Shown: positions 16,599 to 25,880 of the stretch, piece after piece
Position numbering within the stretch: the first letter of the stretch is position 1
Layout of the letters: each line of letters opens with the position of its first letter
NCBI GenBank assembly: GCA_910588245.1
Contig: CAJUQP010000037.1
Location: 1-35,098, forward strand
DNA: 35,098 nucleotides
Reading direction: 5' to 3'
DNA from: an uncultured Muribaculaceae bacterium
GTDB taxonomy: Bacteria > Bacteroidota > Bacteroidia > Bacteroidales > Muribaculaceae
The notes under the pieces: generated by a model
Told to the model about the DNA's origin: nothing
Seen by the model: the letters and a program-made list of their open reading frames with translations, nothing else
The model's database searches: none
Program-made: the position numbers and the translations under genes

Positions 16599-18656
16599 AT
16601 GAATCGAAAGAGAAGAAAAGGAATCACGGGAATCCTGCCTTGCGTGATATTGCTTGCAGGAGTGCCGCAGACGGCATATTGCGCGGTAGAATCTCAACCG
16701 GTTGGAAAAGAGAGCAGGATAAGCGATAATGTTTTCAGAGTGGTTGATCCTGACTATAAGAAGAGCCCCTACAGCGGCATGACTCGCCAGCATTGGCTTG
16801 AGGCTGCCAAATATATTCTTAACGGAGCTTTCGGATACATACATTCGCTTGACGATCCGATGTATTTCCCCAAACAGCTCGACAAGACCTATCCACGCGA
16901 TGAGAACGCAGCCAAGGTAGCAAAACTCGAAGGTCTTGCGAGGACATTGTTTGTCGCTGCTCCGTTATTGAAAGAGTATCCCGATCTTGAATTGAACGGA
17001 ATTAATGTAGGCGACTATTACCGTCATCAGCTTGTGAGCATATCAAATCCGGAAAGTAAGCATTATATAGCCCACCGCACCGGAGGCCCGAGTCAGACCC
17101 TGCTTGAGCTCGGTTCGCTGGCAATCTCCATGAAAGCGGCTCCTGATGCACTTTGGAAACCTTTGAGCCAAAAAGAGAAGGATGATCTCGCTTCAACTAT
17201 GCTCAGTTATGGCAATGGCCCCTCCATAGGATCGAACTGGATGTTTTTCAATGTTTTTATCATGAGTTTCCTCAAAGACGAGGGATATGAGGTCAATGAG
17301 AAGCAGCTCAAGGAATTTCTTGAGAAACTCGCAGACCGGTACAGAGGCGAGGGATGGTATAACGATGCACCTGCCTACGACTATTATAGCATGTGGGCTT
17401 ATCAGACCTACGGGCCGTTATGGGCTTCGATGTTCGGACATCAGTACCCGGAGATTGCCGCGAAGTTTCTCGCAAATCAGGGAGACATGATCGAAAACTA
17501 TCCGTATATGTTCGGTAAGGACGGCCGGATGAATATGTGGGGGCGGAGCATACCTTACCGTTTCGCAAGCGTTTCGCCTCTGTCACTCTTCGAGCTTGGC
17601 AACCATAATAATGTAAATTTCGGGTGGATGCGCCGCATCGCCTCATCGACACTGCTACAGTTTCTTGAGAATCCCGATTTCCTTGAGAATGGAGTTCCCA
17701 CTATGGGATACTACGGCCCCTTTGCCCCGGCGGTACAGATATATTCCTGCAGAGGCAGTGTGTTCTGGTGTGGTAAGGCTTTTCTCGGACTTCTTCTTCC
17801 TGAGAATTCGAAATATTGGAGCGCTGTCGAGAATAACGGTCCGTGGGAAAACATATTGGAGAAAGGGAAGGTCTACAACAAATTCCAGCCTGCCACCAAC
17901 CTTATGATCACGGATTATCCCAACAGTGGAGCCGCGGAAATGCGTTCGTGGTGTCATGAGACTGTGGCCGGAGACTGGCAGAAATTCCGTAGTTCAGAAA
18001 ACTATAACAAGCTGGCCTACAATACTGAATTTCCCTGGATGGCCGACGGAAAGGACGGAGAGGTCTCGATGAACTATGCGGTGCTCAATGGCAACAACGA
18101 ATGGGAGGTGCTGAGGCTTTATGATTTCCAGAATTTTGAGGATGGAGTCTACAGACGTGACGCTGTGCTTGAGACTGACAGCCTCGTACGATTCCAACTT
18201 GCCGACATACCAATTCCTGACGGTGTGTTGAGAGTCGACCGTATCACTACACCCGGCTCGCGTGAGATAAATTTTGGTAATTATTCATTACCGGAGCTCG
18301 ATACTGAGATATCCACTGTGATGAGACCTGTCGGGAAGGAACAGATATGTGTGGTCGACAACGGGGAATATGAGCTTGCCACGATTCCTCTTTATGGTTG
18401 GCATGACAATGTGAGTGTGGCAATGCCTGAGGGTCTGCATCCGCAAAGCCGCCGATGTGCTGTGCCGATGCTTCACTCAAGTCATGATGGTAGCGGAATA
18501 TATGCCACATTGCTTTTGTGGAAGAACAAGAAGGGTGGAGAGACTTCATTTTCAGATAAGGAGTTGACTCCGATAAAGTCTTTGAAAGTCAGCAAAGACG
18601 GTAAGACGGTAAAGGTAAGGTTGAAAGACGGCAGCTCGAAAGAGATAAGCTTCTGA
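16599..18656 (+). CDS. Secreted DUF2264 domain protein
   Basis: 685 residues with a signal peptide (basic MNRKRRKG, hydrophobic core, cleavage near YCA, residue 30). The N-terminal half (about 55-420) has the helical DUF2264 pattern: TRQHWLEAAKYIL, AAKVAKLEGLARTLFVAAPLL, NWMFFNVFIMSFLKDEGYEV and WYNDAPAYDYYSMWAYQTYG. The C-terminal part (about 430-685) is beta-rich. DUF2264 proteins resemble alpha/alpha-barrel carbohydrate enzymes and occur in Bacteroidetes polysaccharide-use loci, but a reaction is not established for this one. Acidic and aromatic residues cluster at the expected cleft. It has no glycan-locus neighbours and is closed by a strong terminator. Confidence 0.83.
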   Translation: MNRKRRKGITGILPCVILLAGVPQTAYCAVESQPVGKESRISDNVFRVVDPDYKKSPYSGMTRQHWLEAAKYILNGAFGYIHSLDDPMYFPKQLDKTYPRDENAAKVAKLEGLARTLFVAAPLLKEYPDLELNGINVGDYYRHQLVSISNPESKHYIAHRTGGPSQTLLELGSLAISMKAAPDALWKPLSQKEKDDLASTMLSYGNGPSIGSNWMFFNVFIMSFLKDEGYEVNEKQLKEFLEKLADRYRGEGWYNDAPAYDYYSMWAYQTYGPLWASMFGHQYPEIAAKFLANQGDMIENYPYMFGKDGRMNMWGRSIPYRFASVSPLSLFELGNHNNVNFGWMRRIASSTLLQFLENPDFLENGVPTMGYYGPFAPAVQIYSCRGSVFWCGKAFLGLLLPENSKYWSAVENNGPWENILEKGKVYNKFQPATNLMITDYPNSGAAEMRSWCHETVAGDWQKFRSSENYNKLAYNTEFPWMADGKDGEVSMNYAVLNGNNEWEVLRLYDFQNFEDGVYRRDAVLETDSLVRFQLADIPIPDGVLRVDRITTPGSREINFGNYSLPELDTEISTVMRPVGKEQICVVDNGEYELATIPLYGWHDNVSVAMPEGLHPQSRRCAVPMLHSSHDGSGIYATLLLWKNKKGGETSFSDKELTPIKSLKVSKDGKTVKVRLKDGSSKEISF

Positions 18657-18686
18657 CCATAAATAGCCATTTGAGAGCAATAAGAG

Positions 18687-18720
18687 AGCCGCGCGGCAAT
18701 AAAACCGCGCGGCTTTTATA
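18687..18720 (+). terminator. Rho-independent terminator after the DUF2264 gene
   Basis: AGCCGCGCGG (18687-18696) pairs perfectly with CCGCGCGGCT (18705-18714) across an 8-nt loop, followed by TTTATA. It lies 30 nt after the stop codon. Confidence 0.9.
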
Positions 18721-18827
18721 AGTCTTTTCGAAATCGGTTGTGAGCACGATAAAATCAATTTGCTATGACGCATGCGCTTCCAGCTGTCTCCAGACAGATA
18801 TAGACTCTTGCGAACTGACGGAGAAAC

Positions 18828-19070
18828 ATGAGAGAAGAGAGACGCGGAGATTTTACAGTGTCATCTTTTATGTCGGCCCTTAACGAGGATGCTGAAGTGT
18901 CGTTAGTCATAGGCGTGAGAATTAAGAATCAAAACCAAGCGGAACGATTTAAGACGCTCTACGAAATTATAACGGAAAAATGCGGGAAAATATTATTCAG
19001 GAATATGTCTATATGTCAGAAAAATGATAAACTCACGAAAAATGATATAAGGAATCAGTTTATGGAATGA
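18828..19070 (+). CDS. Hypothetical small protein (80 aa), doubtful
   Basis: This ORF is not recognised. A GGAG sits 7 nt before the ATG. The product is charged, with an LVIGVRIKNQNQAERFKTLY segment that could be beta-alpha, and no signal or membrane segment. Its stop lies inside the first arm of a strong terminator, which fits a real rightward transcript ending there. Against it, no clear promoter is seen in 18721-18827, and the base composition becomes A-rich toward the 3' end. Confidence 0.35.
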   Translation: MREERRGDFTVSSFMSALNEDAEVSLVIGVRIKNQNQAERFKTLYEIITEKCGKILFRNMSICQKNDKLTKNDIRNQFME

Positions 19071-19104
19071 CAAAAGCCTGCGCATGACGCGCAGGCTTTT
19101 GTCA
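19068..19104. terminator. Bidirectional terminator between small ORF and sigma-factor gene
   Basis: A perfect 16-bp stem, TGACAAAAGCCTGCGC (19068-19083) with its complement (19089-19104), and a 5-nt loop. A and T runs at the stem edges provide a U tract on both strands. It serves the convergent sigma-factor gene and any rightward transcript. Confidence 0.88.
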
Positions 19105-19140
19105 TATGGGATGATTGAAGCCATATGTAAGCGGCTCATG

Positions 19141-19731
19141 TCATATTGTCAGGACGATGTCTTTCTCTGAAGCTATTCTGCGGAGATTAAGTATGGCATA
19201 TCTCATCCTTCCGAGGGCAGTGTTTATGCTTACTCCGGTAATTTCAGCTATCTCTTTGAACGACAGGTTCTGGTAATATCTCATCGTAAGCACTTCGCGC
19301 TGGAGTTTGGGGAGCTCCTTGATGAGGTATTTCACGTCTTGACGTATCTGGTCGGAGATCATCAGGTCTTCTATTGTATCCTCACATAGCTCTTTTCTGT
19401 TGAGAAGATTCACATCGTCGATATCAGCGCTCTGAATATTCTCGGTCTTTTCCTGCCGGTAATAATCGATAATAAGATTATGGGCGATACGGGAAATCCA
19501 TGCCGGAAATTTGCCGTTCTCAGTGTATCTCCCTTGTTTTATTGTGAGGATTGCCTTTACAAAAGTCTCCTGAAAGATATCGTTGGCGACATCCTCGTTT
19601 TTGATTATTCTCAGGATATAGTTGTAGATACGGTCCTGATGTCTTTTCAGGAGGGTATCAAAAGCTTCATTGCATCCTTGCGCATAAGCTTTGACCAGTC
19701 GTTCGTCGGTCATGCTTAAAAGTTTTGCCAT
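19141..19731 (-). CDS. ECF-family RNA polymerase sigma factor
   Basis: 196 residues. Region 2 covers about 8-75 (RHQDRIYNYILRIIKNEDVANDIFQETF) and region 4 about 130-190 (LPKLQREVLTMRYYQNLSFKEIAEITGVSINTALGRMRYA, a helix-turn-helix). There is no N-terminal extension. It would bind core polymerase and direct it to a specific promoter set. No anti-sigma gene is adjacent and no target operon is evident, so its control is unclear. A start at residue 7 (19713) is also possible. It is transcribed from its own canonical promoter and ends at the bidirectional hairpin. Confidence 0.92.
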   Translation of the reverse strand: MAKLLSMTDERLVKAYAQGCNEAFDTLLKRHQDRIYNYILRIIKNEDVANDIFQETFVKAILTIKQGRYTENGKFPAWISRIAHNLIIDYYRQEKTENIQSADIDDVNLLNRKELCEDTIEDLMISDQIRQDVKYLIKELPKLQREVLTMRYYQNLSFKEIAEITGVSINTALGRMRYAILNLRRIASEKDIVLTI

Positions 19732-19814
19732 TCTGTCTTGTCTTTAATCGTTTAGAAGAGTCCGTCGATAGGCAGTTTTGGTTGGTTTACGGTCAATTCG
19801 CTTGGTTTTCATTA

Positions 19815-19846
19815 CAAAAGTAGTCAAATTCCGTGCCGCAGCCAAA
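19815..19846 (-). promoter_or_regulatory. Promoter of the stand-alone ECF sigma gene
   Basis: On the minus strand, -33 TTTG (complement of 19843-19846) is followed after exactly 20 nt by -7 TACTTTTG (complement of 19815-19822). This fits the housekeeping Bacteroidetes consensus and leaves a leader of about 75 nt. Confidence 0.75.
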
Positions 19847-19914
19847 TTAATGGCAAAATTATTTTGTTAAAAAAAGATAATGCAACAATAACACGCAATA
19901 AAATGAGTTATATG

Positions 19915-20760
19915 TTAATCTGTTTTAACAAGTCGGATTGCCGCCCAATCGTTGTCGACAAGTTTTCCTGTCATGCTCAATCCATGTCTCTCCGCACTTT
20001 CGCACACGACCGGTATGTCTTTATCGTAGAAGCCACTTAGAAACATGAGACCACCTTTTTTCAAGGCTCCGGCATAGCTCGCGATATCGGATGTGATGAT
20101 GTTTCTGTTGATATTGGCCAGAAGGATATCGCATTGTCGGAGATTGCTGAGAAGGGATGCATCCCCGCATAGCATCTTTGCCTTTACTCCGTTCAGCCTG
20201 ACATTCTCGACAGCATTTTCCCATGCGAATGGATCGATCTCAATGCCTGTCACCTCTGCTGCGCCTTTCATGGCGCAGAGAATGGCGAGGATGCCCGTGC
20301 CGGTGCCCATATCGATTACAGATGCCCCGTCCATGTCAGTGTCGAGGATGTGGCGCATCATCTGGCTTGTCGTGGAATGGTGGCCTGTACCGAATGCCAT
20401 CTTGGGATCGATCACTATGTCGTAGCGAGCGTGGGGAACATCCTTATGAAAAGAGGAGTGCACCACGCATTCGTCGCCAACGACAATAGGCTTGAAATAG
20501 TTTTTCTCCCATTCCTCGTTCCAGTCGCGCCCCTTGACGAATTCTTCCGATATTCTCATGGAAGTCTCCATCGGGAAGTCACCAAGGGCTTCATCCACCT
20601 TATCCCTGTCGAAATCCTCAGCCCGTATAAAAGCTGTCAGGCCTTCCGAATCGGGGGAGAAAGACTCAAACCCTATATCTCCGAGAAATGCAGCAAGAAG
20701 ATCGGTTATAGTCTCGTTGCATGGTGTCGCATCTATTCTAAGTGAAATATAGTCTTGCAT
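19915..20760 (-). CDS. prmA: Ribosomal protein L11 methyltransferase
   Basis: 281 residues, the usual length. An N-terminal substrate-recognition domain (about 1-100) is joined to a class I SAM methyltransferase domain. Diagnostic motifs are DPKMAFGTGHHSTT (118-131), the SAM-binding VIDMGTGTGILAI (148-160), GIEIDP for the acidic ribose-binding residue, and LANINRN (214-220). PrmA methylates lysines and the N-terminus of ribosomal protein L11 in the cytoplasm; this is a housekeeping, often non-essential modification. It has its own promoter and diverges from the AI-2E-family gene. Confidence 0.95.
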   Translation of the reverse strand: MQDYISLRIDATPCNETITDLLAAFLGDIGFESFSPDSEGLTAFIRAEDFDRDKVDEALGDFPMETSMRISEEFVKGRDWNEEWEKNYFKPIVVGDECVVHSSFHKDVPHARYDIVIDPKMAFGTGHHSTTSQMMRHILDTDMDGASVIDMGTGTGILAILCAMKGAAEVTGIEIDPFAWENAVENVRLNGVKAKMLCGDASLLSNLRQCDILLANINRNIITSDIASYAGALKKGGLMFLSGFYDKDIPVVCESAERHGLSMTGKLVDNDWAAIRLVKTD

Positions 20761-20829
20761 ATCAATTGTGTAATTTAATAATCTATGTCTGCATCAACCC
20801 TTGCAAAAGGATTTGTGATTACGGACTCA

Positions 20830-20860
20830 CAAAATTACTCAATTCAGACGTAATGACAAA
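20830..20860 (-). promoter_or_regulatory. Promoter of prmA
   Basis: Minus-strand -33 TTTG (complement of 20857-20860) and -7 TAATTTTG (complement of 20830-20837) are 19 nt apart. The start codon follows about 70 nt downstream. Confidence 0.65.
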
Positions 20861-20947
20861 AATGGAAGCGGAGTTTTTGATGTTTCAACTTTCTGAGGCC
20901 GGCATCCGTTATAACAATGGATATCACCCCCAAAAACTTCCACACCT

Positions 20948-22027
20948 ATGTCAAAACCATTCACGTTCGATCGGGTTGTCCGCATGGTTATAGCCCTTGC
21001 GATCACAGCGGCGGTAATATGGCTGACCGGACTTCTTTATAATGTTTTGCTGCCGTTCGCACTGGCATGTCTGTTGTCATATATCATGGAACCTTTCGTG
21101 GAGTTCAATCAGCGTCTGCTGAAGATGAAGACCAGAGGATTGGCGGTGCTCGTGACTCTTCTCGACTGTACGGTGCTGATCGGGGCTTTATTATATTTTA
21201 TGATTCCCCCTATAATGGACGAGATCCACAGCATGGGCGACATGATACATAAATTCAATGGAAAAAGTATAGATCTGCCATTTGTCCCGGAGAGCCTTTC
21301 GGTCTACGTAAAGAATAAATTCGATTTCTCAGAACTTGTGAAGCAGCTCACCGACAACAAAATGCTTCTTGCCAAAGGGGAGAGCATAATAAGTGTCTCC
21401 ATAGAATACCTTCTCCATGTGTTGGAATGGCTTCTAACATTCATATACATCATCTTCATTCTTCTTGACTATGACAAGATGGGGGAGGGATTCCGGCTTC
21501 TTGTGCCGCAGAAATATAAGGCGAGTGTGTTTCAGATTGCCAAGGATATAAAAGACAGCATGAACCGATATTTCCGCAGCCAGCTTCTGATAGCTACATG
21601 TGCGGCAGTGTTCTATTGCATAGGATTCTCTATCGTCGGTATACCGATGGCTATAGTCATGGGCATGCTGGTAGGCATACTATATATGATACCATATTTC
21701 CAATATGTGACGCTGATTCCTGTCATAGCCATTTGCTTCATAGACTCTATGGACGGACATGTGGAATTCTGGAGCCAGGTGCTGGAATGTGGGCTCGTGT
21801 ATGTGGTGAGTCAATGCATATGCGATTATGTGCTCACGCCTAAGATAATGGGAAAATCGCTCGGGCTCAATCCTGCGATCATACTACTTTCTCTTTCCAT
21901 ATGGGGCACTCTTCTGGGAATAATAGGCATGATCATAGCGCTTCCGATGACGACTCTTCTGCTCGCATACTATAAGAAAGTGATAATCGACCATAAACCG
22001 CTTTCTGATCCGACCCCCATAGCATAA
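20948..22027 (+). CDS. AI-2E family (PerM-type) transporter
   Basis: 359 residues with about seven or eight hydrophobic helices. Family features include the N-terminal pair of helices (VVRMVIALAITAAVIWLTGLLY), PFALACLLSYIMEPFVEF, the central LLTFIYIIFILLDYD, IVGIPMAIVMGMLVGILYMIPYF, and the C-terminal signature LGLNPAIILLSLSIWGTLLGIIGMIIALP. Members export or exchange small solutes or ions; the autoinducer-2 label comes from one member and should not be taken as the substrate. The gene diverges from prmA, and no canonical promoter was found in the 187-bp gap on this strand. Confidence 0.9.
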   Translation: MSKPFTFDRVVRMVIALAITAAVIWLTGLLYNVLLPFALACLLSYIMEPFVEFNQRLLKMKTRGLAVLVTLLDCTVLIGALLYFMIPPIMDEIHSMGDMIHKFNGKSIDLPFVPESLSVYVKNKFDFSELVKQLTDNKMLLAKGESIISVSIEYLLHVLEWLLTFIYIIFILLDYDKMGEGFRLLVPQKYKASVFQIAKDIKDSMNRYFRSQLLIATCAAVFYCIGFSIVGIPMAIVMGMLVGILYMIPYFQYVTLIPVIAICFIDSMDGHVEFWSQVLECGLVYVVSQCICDYVLTPKIMGKSLGLNPAIILLSLSIWGTLLGIIGMIIALPMTTLLLAYYKKVIIDHKPLSDPTPIA

Positions 22028-22044
22028 GCGGTTCGGATCACGAT

Positions 22045-22081
22045 GGAGGCGCCCGTCATAAATGTCATGACTGGCGCCTCC
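22045..22081. terminator. Stem-loop between converging genes
   Basis: GGAGGCGCC (22045-22053) pairs with GGCGCCTCC (22073-22081), and an inner GTCAT/ATGAC extends the stem. There is no T run on the plus side, so it is a probable but imperfect terminator for the AI-2E-family gene and possibly the converging barrel gene. Confidence 0.55.
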
Positions 22082-22167
22082 AACGCAAATTGTACCGGGC
22101 TTTCTTCACCAGATTAAGTCAGTAAGGGGAAGAGGACTGGCACTTCCGAATATGCATCTGAGTAATG

Positions 22168-24702
22168 TTATTTGAGAATGGCTGAAGATCCTGGCTGCTG
22201 TTCACCTATCTCATTTTCGCCGCGCTCCACTTTTTTGCCGTAGCCGAATGTGTAAGAGACTCTTAGTCCGAATTGCGCGTGATAGTTGGTGTGTGAGTAA
22301 TCTCCTGTGAAGCTATAGTATGGAGACTGCATCCCGCCACTTGCCAAATGCCAGTTCCAGCGGAATGGATTGAAGATGGACCCAGATATGTTCCATGTGC
22401 CATTGCTCCATCCTGCGGAAAGAATTAGGTTCGAAGGGTAGGTGTAGAACTCTCCTGAGTTGGATGACAATGTTTTATCACCTGTCTGATAGTTGACAGA
22501 GAAATTAAAGTCACCAATATAATAATAAGCGGAAGCCTCTACTCCAAAATTATGACGGGTGAGATGATAGAATCCTGTGCTTTGCATCCTTCCGAAAAAA
22601 GGACGGCATGAGAGTTGGAGATCACGGGATAAAAGCCTTGCCGTGAAAGTGGAGCCTACAAATACGTGGAAATAGTTGCCGGAGTTCCAGTAGGTCCTTA
22701 TCACGGCGCGTCCGTCATCATGAAGATGGTAGACCGGTACTTCACGTTTGTGTATAAGGAAAGTGTTTACATACGAGGAGATACTGAACAAGTTTGAGGG
22801 GCGCCAACTGTAGGATGCAATACCTTGCAGTGCGGTGGCATCTTTCAGCAATGGATTGCCTTGATAATACATCAGTTCGTTCTCCCTGAAAGTATTTGGA
22901 CTTTTATGGGAATTGTCCATAGGCCTGTTTCCCATTATAAAATTGAAATTTAGTGAGTTCTTCTGATTAATGCTCCAGCCTGTCGAAACTGTGGCCTGCG
23001 GAATCACCTTTGACGTGGATATCCCGTCGATGGTGACATCCTGAATGTTTATGCCACCGTCTAAATATAGGTTGAAAGAATTTCCCCTATATTGATAACT
23101 GAGATGTGAAAACATGTTTTTCTGGGTGAATCTGTCTACGTCAGGCACGCTTCCCGAATAATCTACCTTAGCATGCCAATAATCATATGATAGGCTAAGA
23201 CTTAGTGAATTACGCGTGAAACTTTTGTTGATATACGCCATAATGCCGGCGGTATAGTCTGTCTGTGAAGCATCGGTCACTATTGCGTCGGTCAATACTG
23301 TCGACATATAACTATGGTGTGAATCTGTGGTGAAATAAGTGGCTACCGGCCGTAGATTCAAGGAGAACCCGCGAGGGAAAAAGAAATTCAGTGCTCCTCT
23401 GTAATTGAAATTCCGCTGTACATAGGAGTCCTTGTTTGAATATTTATATTGTGATGAGTTGACGGGAGTAAATGAGATTTTTCCGGATTCATTTATTTTT
23501 GGATTATTCTCAAATACAAAACCTACAAGATGGTTCATATTGAATTTATCGCTCTGATAAGAGGCCCGGAATGTGACGGGTACACTGTTCGTTATTTTGC
23601 GTGTCTTTTCAGTTGCCTGTTCACTTGTAACTGTCCCTCCAGCCTCGGGCGCTAAATTGAATATCTCTTTTCGATAGAATCCACCGTCATGTCGGTTGTC
23701 GTTATTGTAGACGGAGGCGAAGAGATCGTAAGTCATACGGCGGTATGCAAATTTCGAATAGGCAGACTCTTTGTTGCTAAGACCGGTTAGAAAGTTATCG
23801 TTGGCCGATAGTTTGGTGTATCCTCCATATGCGTATTCCTGGATAATGAAGTTCACAACATTACGTTTCCCGAGGAAACGTGGGTCGTCGGAGGTATGAA
23901 AGAATTCAATTTTCCGCACATCAGTTGTTCTCATTCCTTCCAGTTCTCCCTCTGAGGCTTCCATATGGTTTATAAAGATGCTGACCTCTTCACCCGACAC
24001 GGTTGTAATTTTACCTGACTTACTGAAAAGTATTTGGGGAATGGCCAGACGTTTCAGGAGGTCGAACGCCCCGGTTGCGCTTTTCTTCTCCTTGGAGGTA
24101 GGGAAGAATGTCTCTGAATTTGAATTGATGATGCTGGCAGAAGATTCCACAAGTACTTGCTTAAGTTCTTTTGGGGCAGGCGTAAGAATAATATCACCTA
24201 TATCATTTCCAGCAAGCCTTACAACTTTGGGAGAATAACTCATGTAATAGGCACTTAACCAACGACACGGCATTCTGCTGGCAATACGGAATTTTCCTTC
24301 GCCATTGGTTTGTGTGGAAATAACGACGGTTGAATCGGGAGAGAGAAGTGACACTATGGCATATGGCAATGGAAGGCTGTCGCTACCATTTACACTCCCA
24401 GTATACACTCGCTGTGGTAATGGTTTCAGGATAAACCTGCTTCTATGTTTTATGACTTTTACAGGATTGTTGCCTACAGCCAGTCGTAATGCTGTGAGGG
24501 GATTGTCGGTATGTATGGTTGCATTCGTGAAATAGTGGTCGAGTTCATCGTGCACGAAGCTCAGGTCAAGCTCAGGATGATCGTGATTGATGGTTATCAG
24601 GGCTTTTGGCAGGGGAGTATTGTGAAACTGATAGCTGAACGTGTCTGCAAATGCCGTAGGATTCAGCATCAGTAGAGATATGGTGATAAAAAGTAGTTTC
24701 AT
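22168..24702 (-). CDS. STN-domain outer-membrane beta-barrel receptor
   Basis: 844 residues. A signal peptide (cleavage near FADT, residue 20) is followed by an STN-like domain (about 20-93: FHNTPLPKALITINHD through VIKHRSRFILKP), a carboxypeptidase-regulatory-like domain (about 96-175), a plug-like region (about 185-295, with VSGEEVSIFINHMEAS) and a barrel to the C-terminal part. An STN domain on a TonB-type receptor usually touches a FecR-like anti-sigma protein, and one is encoded just upstream (gap 16 bp), after an ECF sigma gene. Ligand binding would thus adjust transcription. No SusD partner is present. The C-terminus after the last strand is polar (about 20 residues), which is unusual for a barrel end. 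Confidence 0.85.
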   Translation of the reverse strand: MKLLFITISLLMLNPTAFADTFSYQFHNTPLPKALITINHDHPELDLSFVHDELDHYFTNATIHTDNPLTALRLAVGNNPVKVIKHRSRFILKPLPQRVYTGSVNGSDSLPLPYAIVSLLSPDSTVVISTQTNGEGKFRIASRMPCRWLSAYYMSYSPKVVRLAGNDIGDIILTPAPKELKQVLVESSASIINSNSETFFPTSKEKKSATGAFDLLKRLAIPQILFSKSGKITTVSGEEVSIFINHMEASEGELEGMRTTDVRKIEFFHTSDDPRFLGKRNVVNFIIQEYAYGGYTKLSANDNFLTGLSNKESAYSKFAYRRMTYDLFASVYNNDNRHDGGFYRKEIFNLAPEAGGTVTSEQATEKTRKITNSVPVTFRASYQSDKFNMNHLVGFVFENNPKINESGKISFTPVNSSQYKYSNKDSYVQRNFNYRGALNFFFPRGFSLNLRPVATYFTTDSHHSYMSTVLTDAIVTDASQTDYTAGIMAYINKSFTRNSLSLSLSYDYWHAKVDYSGSVPDVDRFTQKNMFSHLSYQYRGNSFNLYLDGGINIQDVTIDGISTSKVIPQATVSTGWSINQKNSLNFNFIMGNRPMDNSHKSPNTFRENELMYYQGNPLLKDATALQGIASYSWRPSNLFSISSYVNTFLIHKREVPVYHLHDDGRAVIRTYWNSGNYFHVFVGSTFTARLLSRDLQLSCRPFFGRMQSTGFYHLTRHNFGVEASAYYYIGDFNFSVNYQTGDKTLSSNSGEFYTYPSNLILSAGWSNGTWNISGSIFNPFRWNWHLASGGMQSPYYSFTGDYSHTNYHAQFGLRVSYTFGYGKKVERGENEIGEQQPGSSAILK

Positions 24703-24718
24703 TGTGTGGGCGATATAG

Positions 24719-25369
24719 TTATTTTACTCTGATCGTGTCTCCTTCAAGAGAGATATCAAAACTGTCGAACATATTAAGACGGTCTATAGTCTCTTGCAAA
24801 GATGCTGAAGTATCCAGACGGAAATACAACCGCAGTTTCGGTGCGTTGCCATTTTCGTATTTCACGGGAGAATTATAAGCCTTGTATACTTCATCGAGAA
24901 TCTCGCGTAAATATGCGTTTTCGTAAAGTATTGATGTGGTCTTTACCATGGTAGAATCGTTAAGAGCTGTGGGCTCTGCATCCTGACCTAATGCGTTTGG
25001 GGGATATTCCTTCTTGATTTCATTCCTTTTCGGCATATCGTGAGATTTGTTGCCGATAACCCCGATGCTTACGCCTATCCCTAAGGCTAATGCGGCCAAA
25101 GAGGACACTATGAGAAATCCTAACGATGCGGCTCGTATTCCCGATTTAAAGGGTAGTCTTATTCCGATAAGGTAGTTTTGTTTTTTGAAACGTATCCATT
25201 CTTTCCTGACATCGGGATTGTCATCATTTGATTTCACTGACGATGCTGTGAGAGCGATAGCCTCATATATCCTTGCTGTCTCCTCATTGGATAAAATGTC
25301 GGCTATCGCTTCATCCGAGTATTTGTCGGGATGCTCGATAATGTCGAGTACAAGGTCATATTTATTCAT
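24719..25369 (-). CDS. FecR-like anti-sigma factor
   Basis: 216 residues. The start at 25369 lies inside the sigma gene's end (8-nt overlap), typical of coupled sigma/anti-sigma pairs. A cytoplasmic N-terminal part (about 1-75) precedes one membrane helix (about 78-104, SLGFLIVSSLAALALGIGV). A periplasmic part follows, ending in a DUF4974/STN-like unit (LREILDEVYKAYN through LEGDTIRVK). It is shorter than usual FecR proteins (about 300 or more residues) because the central FecR beta domain appears missing. It would hold the sigma factor at the membrane until the STN barrel signals. Confidence 0.78.
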   Translation of the reverse strand: MNKYDLVLDIIEHPDKYSDEAIADILSNEETARIYEAIALTASSVKSNDDNPDVRKEWIRFKKQNYLIGIRLPFKSGIRAASLGFLIVSSLAALALGIGVSIGVIGNKSHDMPKRNEIKKEYPPNALGQDAEPTALNDSTMVKTTSILYENAYLREILDEVYKAYNSPVKYENGNAPKLRLYFRLDTSASLQETIDRLNMFDSFDISLEGDTIRVK

Positions 25370-25850
25370 AAAAAGGTAAGTTTTTGCGGATGATCTCAAT
25401 GGCATTTGAAAGATGGCGATAGACTGTCACTTCGCTGATTCCTAACCGTGCTGAAATTTCTGAATATTTCAATCCGGAGGAAAAACGGAGTTTTACCACG
25501 CGCCGGCATTGTGTGGTGAGTTTTTCGGAAATAATCTCGTTGATGTGAGTAAATATCTCCTCCGGTGGCCAATCGTCGGAGTTATCGATAACGCCGGGGA
25601 GCAGATAGAGCTCCTTTAACCTTCGGCGTGTGTCGGCTTTCCGGATAATATTCATGCACCGGTTGCGTACCGCAGCCAGCAGATAGCCCGGTGTGGTTCC
25701 GGTCACATCCTCACGGATTAAAGCAGAAAATACCTCATGTACAACATCGCTTGCCTCGTTGCTGTCGTGGAGAAGTGCGACGGCCAGTCGATGCATCCTG
25801 GTATAATTTGCTTTGAACAGAAGTTCTATGTCATCGTTTCTTCTTGTCAT
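25362..25850 (-). CDS. ECF-family sigma factor of the STN-receptor operon (FecI-like)
   Basis: 162 residues. Region 2 (about 8-65: YTRMHRLAVALLHDSNEASDVVHEVF, then YLLAAVRNRCMNIIRK) and a region 4 helix-turn-helix (about 110-158: CRRVVKLRFSSGLKYSEISARLGISEVTVYRHL) are both present. It is the first gene of a sigma/anti-sigma/receptor operon and probably activates that operon. A GGGGGTAGG motif lies 31 nt upstream, a possible self-recognised promoter. It follows the M1 aminopeptidase gene by 54 nt on the same strand. Confidence 0.9.
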   Translation of the reverse strand: MTRRNDDIELLFKANYTRMHRLAVALLHDSNEASDVVHEVFSALIREDVTGTTPGYLLAAVRNRCMNIIRKADTRRRLKELYLLPGVIDNSDDWPPEEIFTHINEIISEKLTTQCRRVVKLRFSSGLKYSEISARLGISEVTVYRHLSNAIEIIRKNLPFYE

Positions 25851-25880
25851 ACATTACATAGACACTTCACTTCGCAAAAA

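Noticed and set aside
20742..20993. Small plus-strand ORF between prmA and the AI-2E-family gene
   Set aside because: It overlaps the start of the transporter and the prmA promoter, with no coding character.
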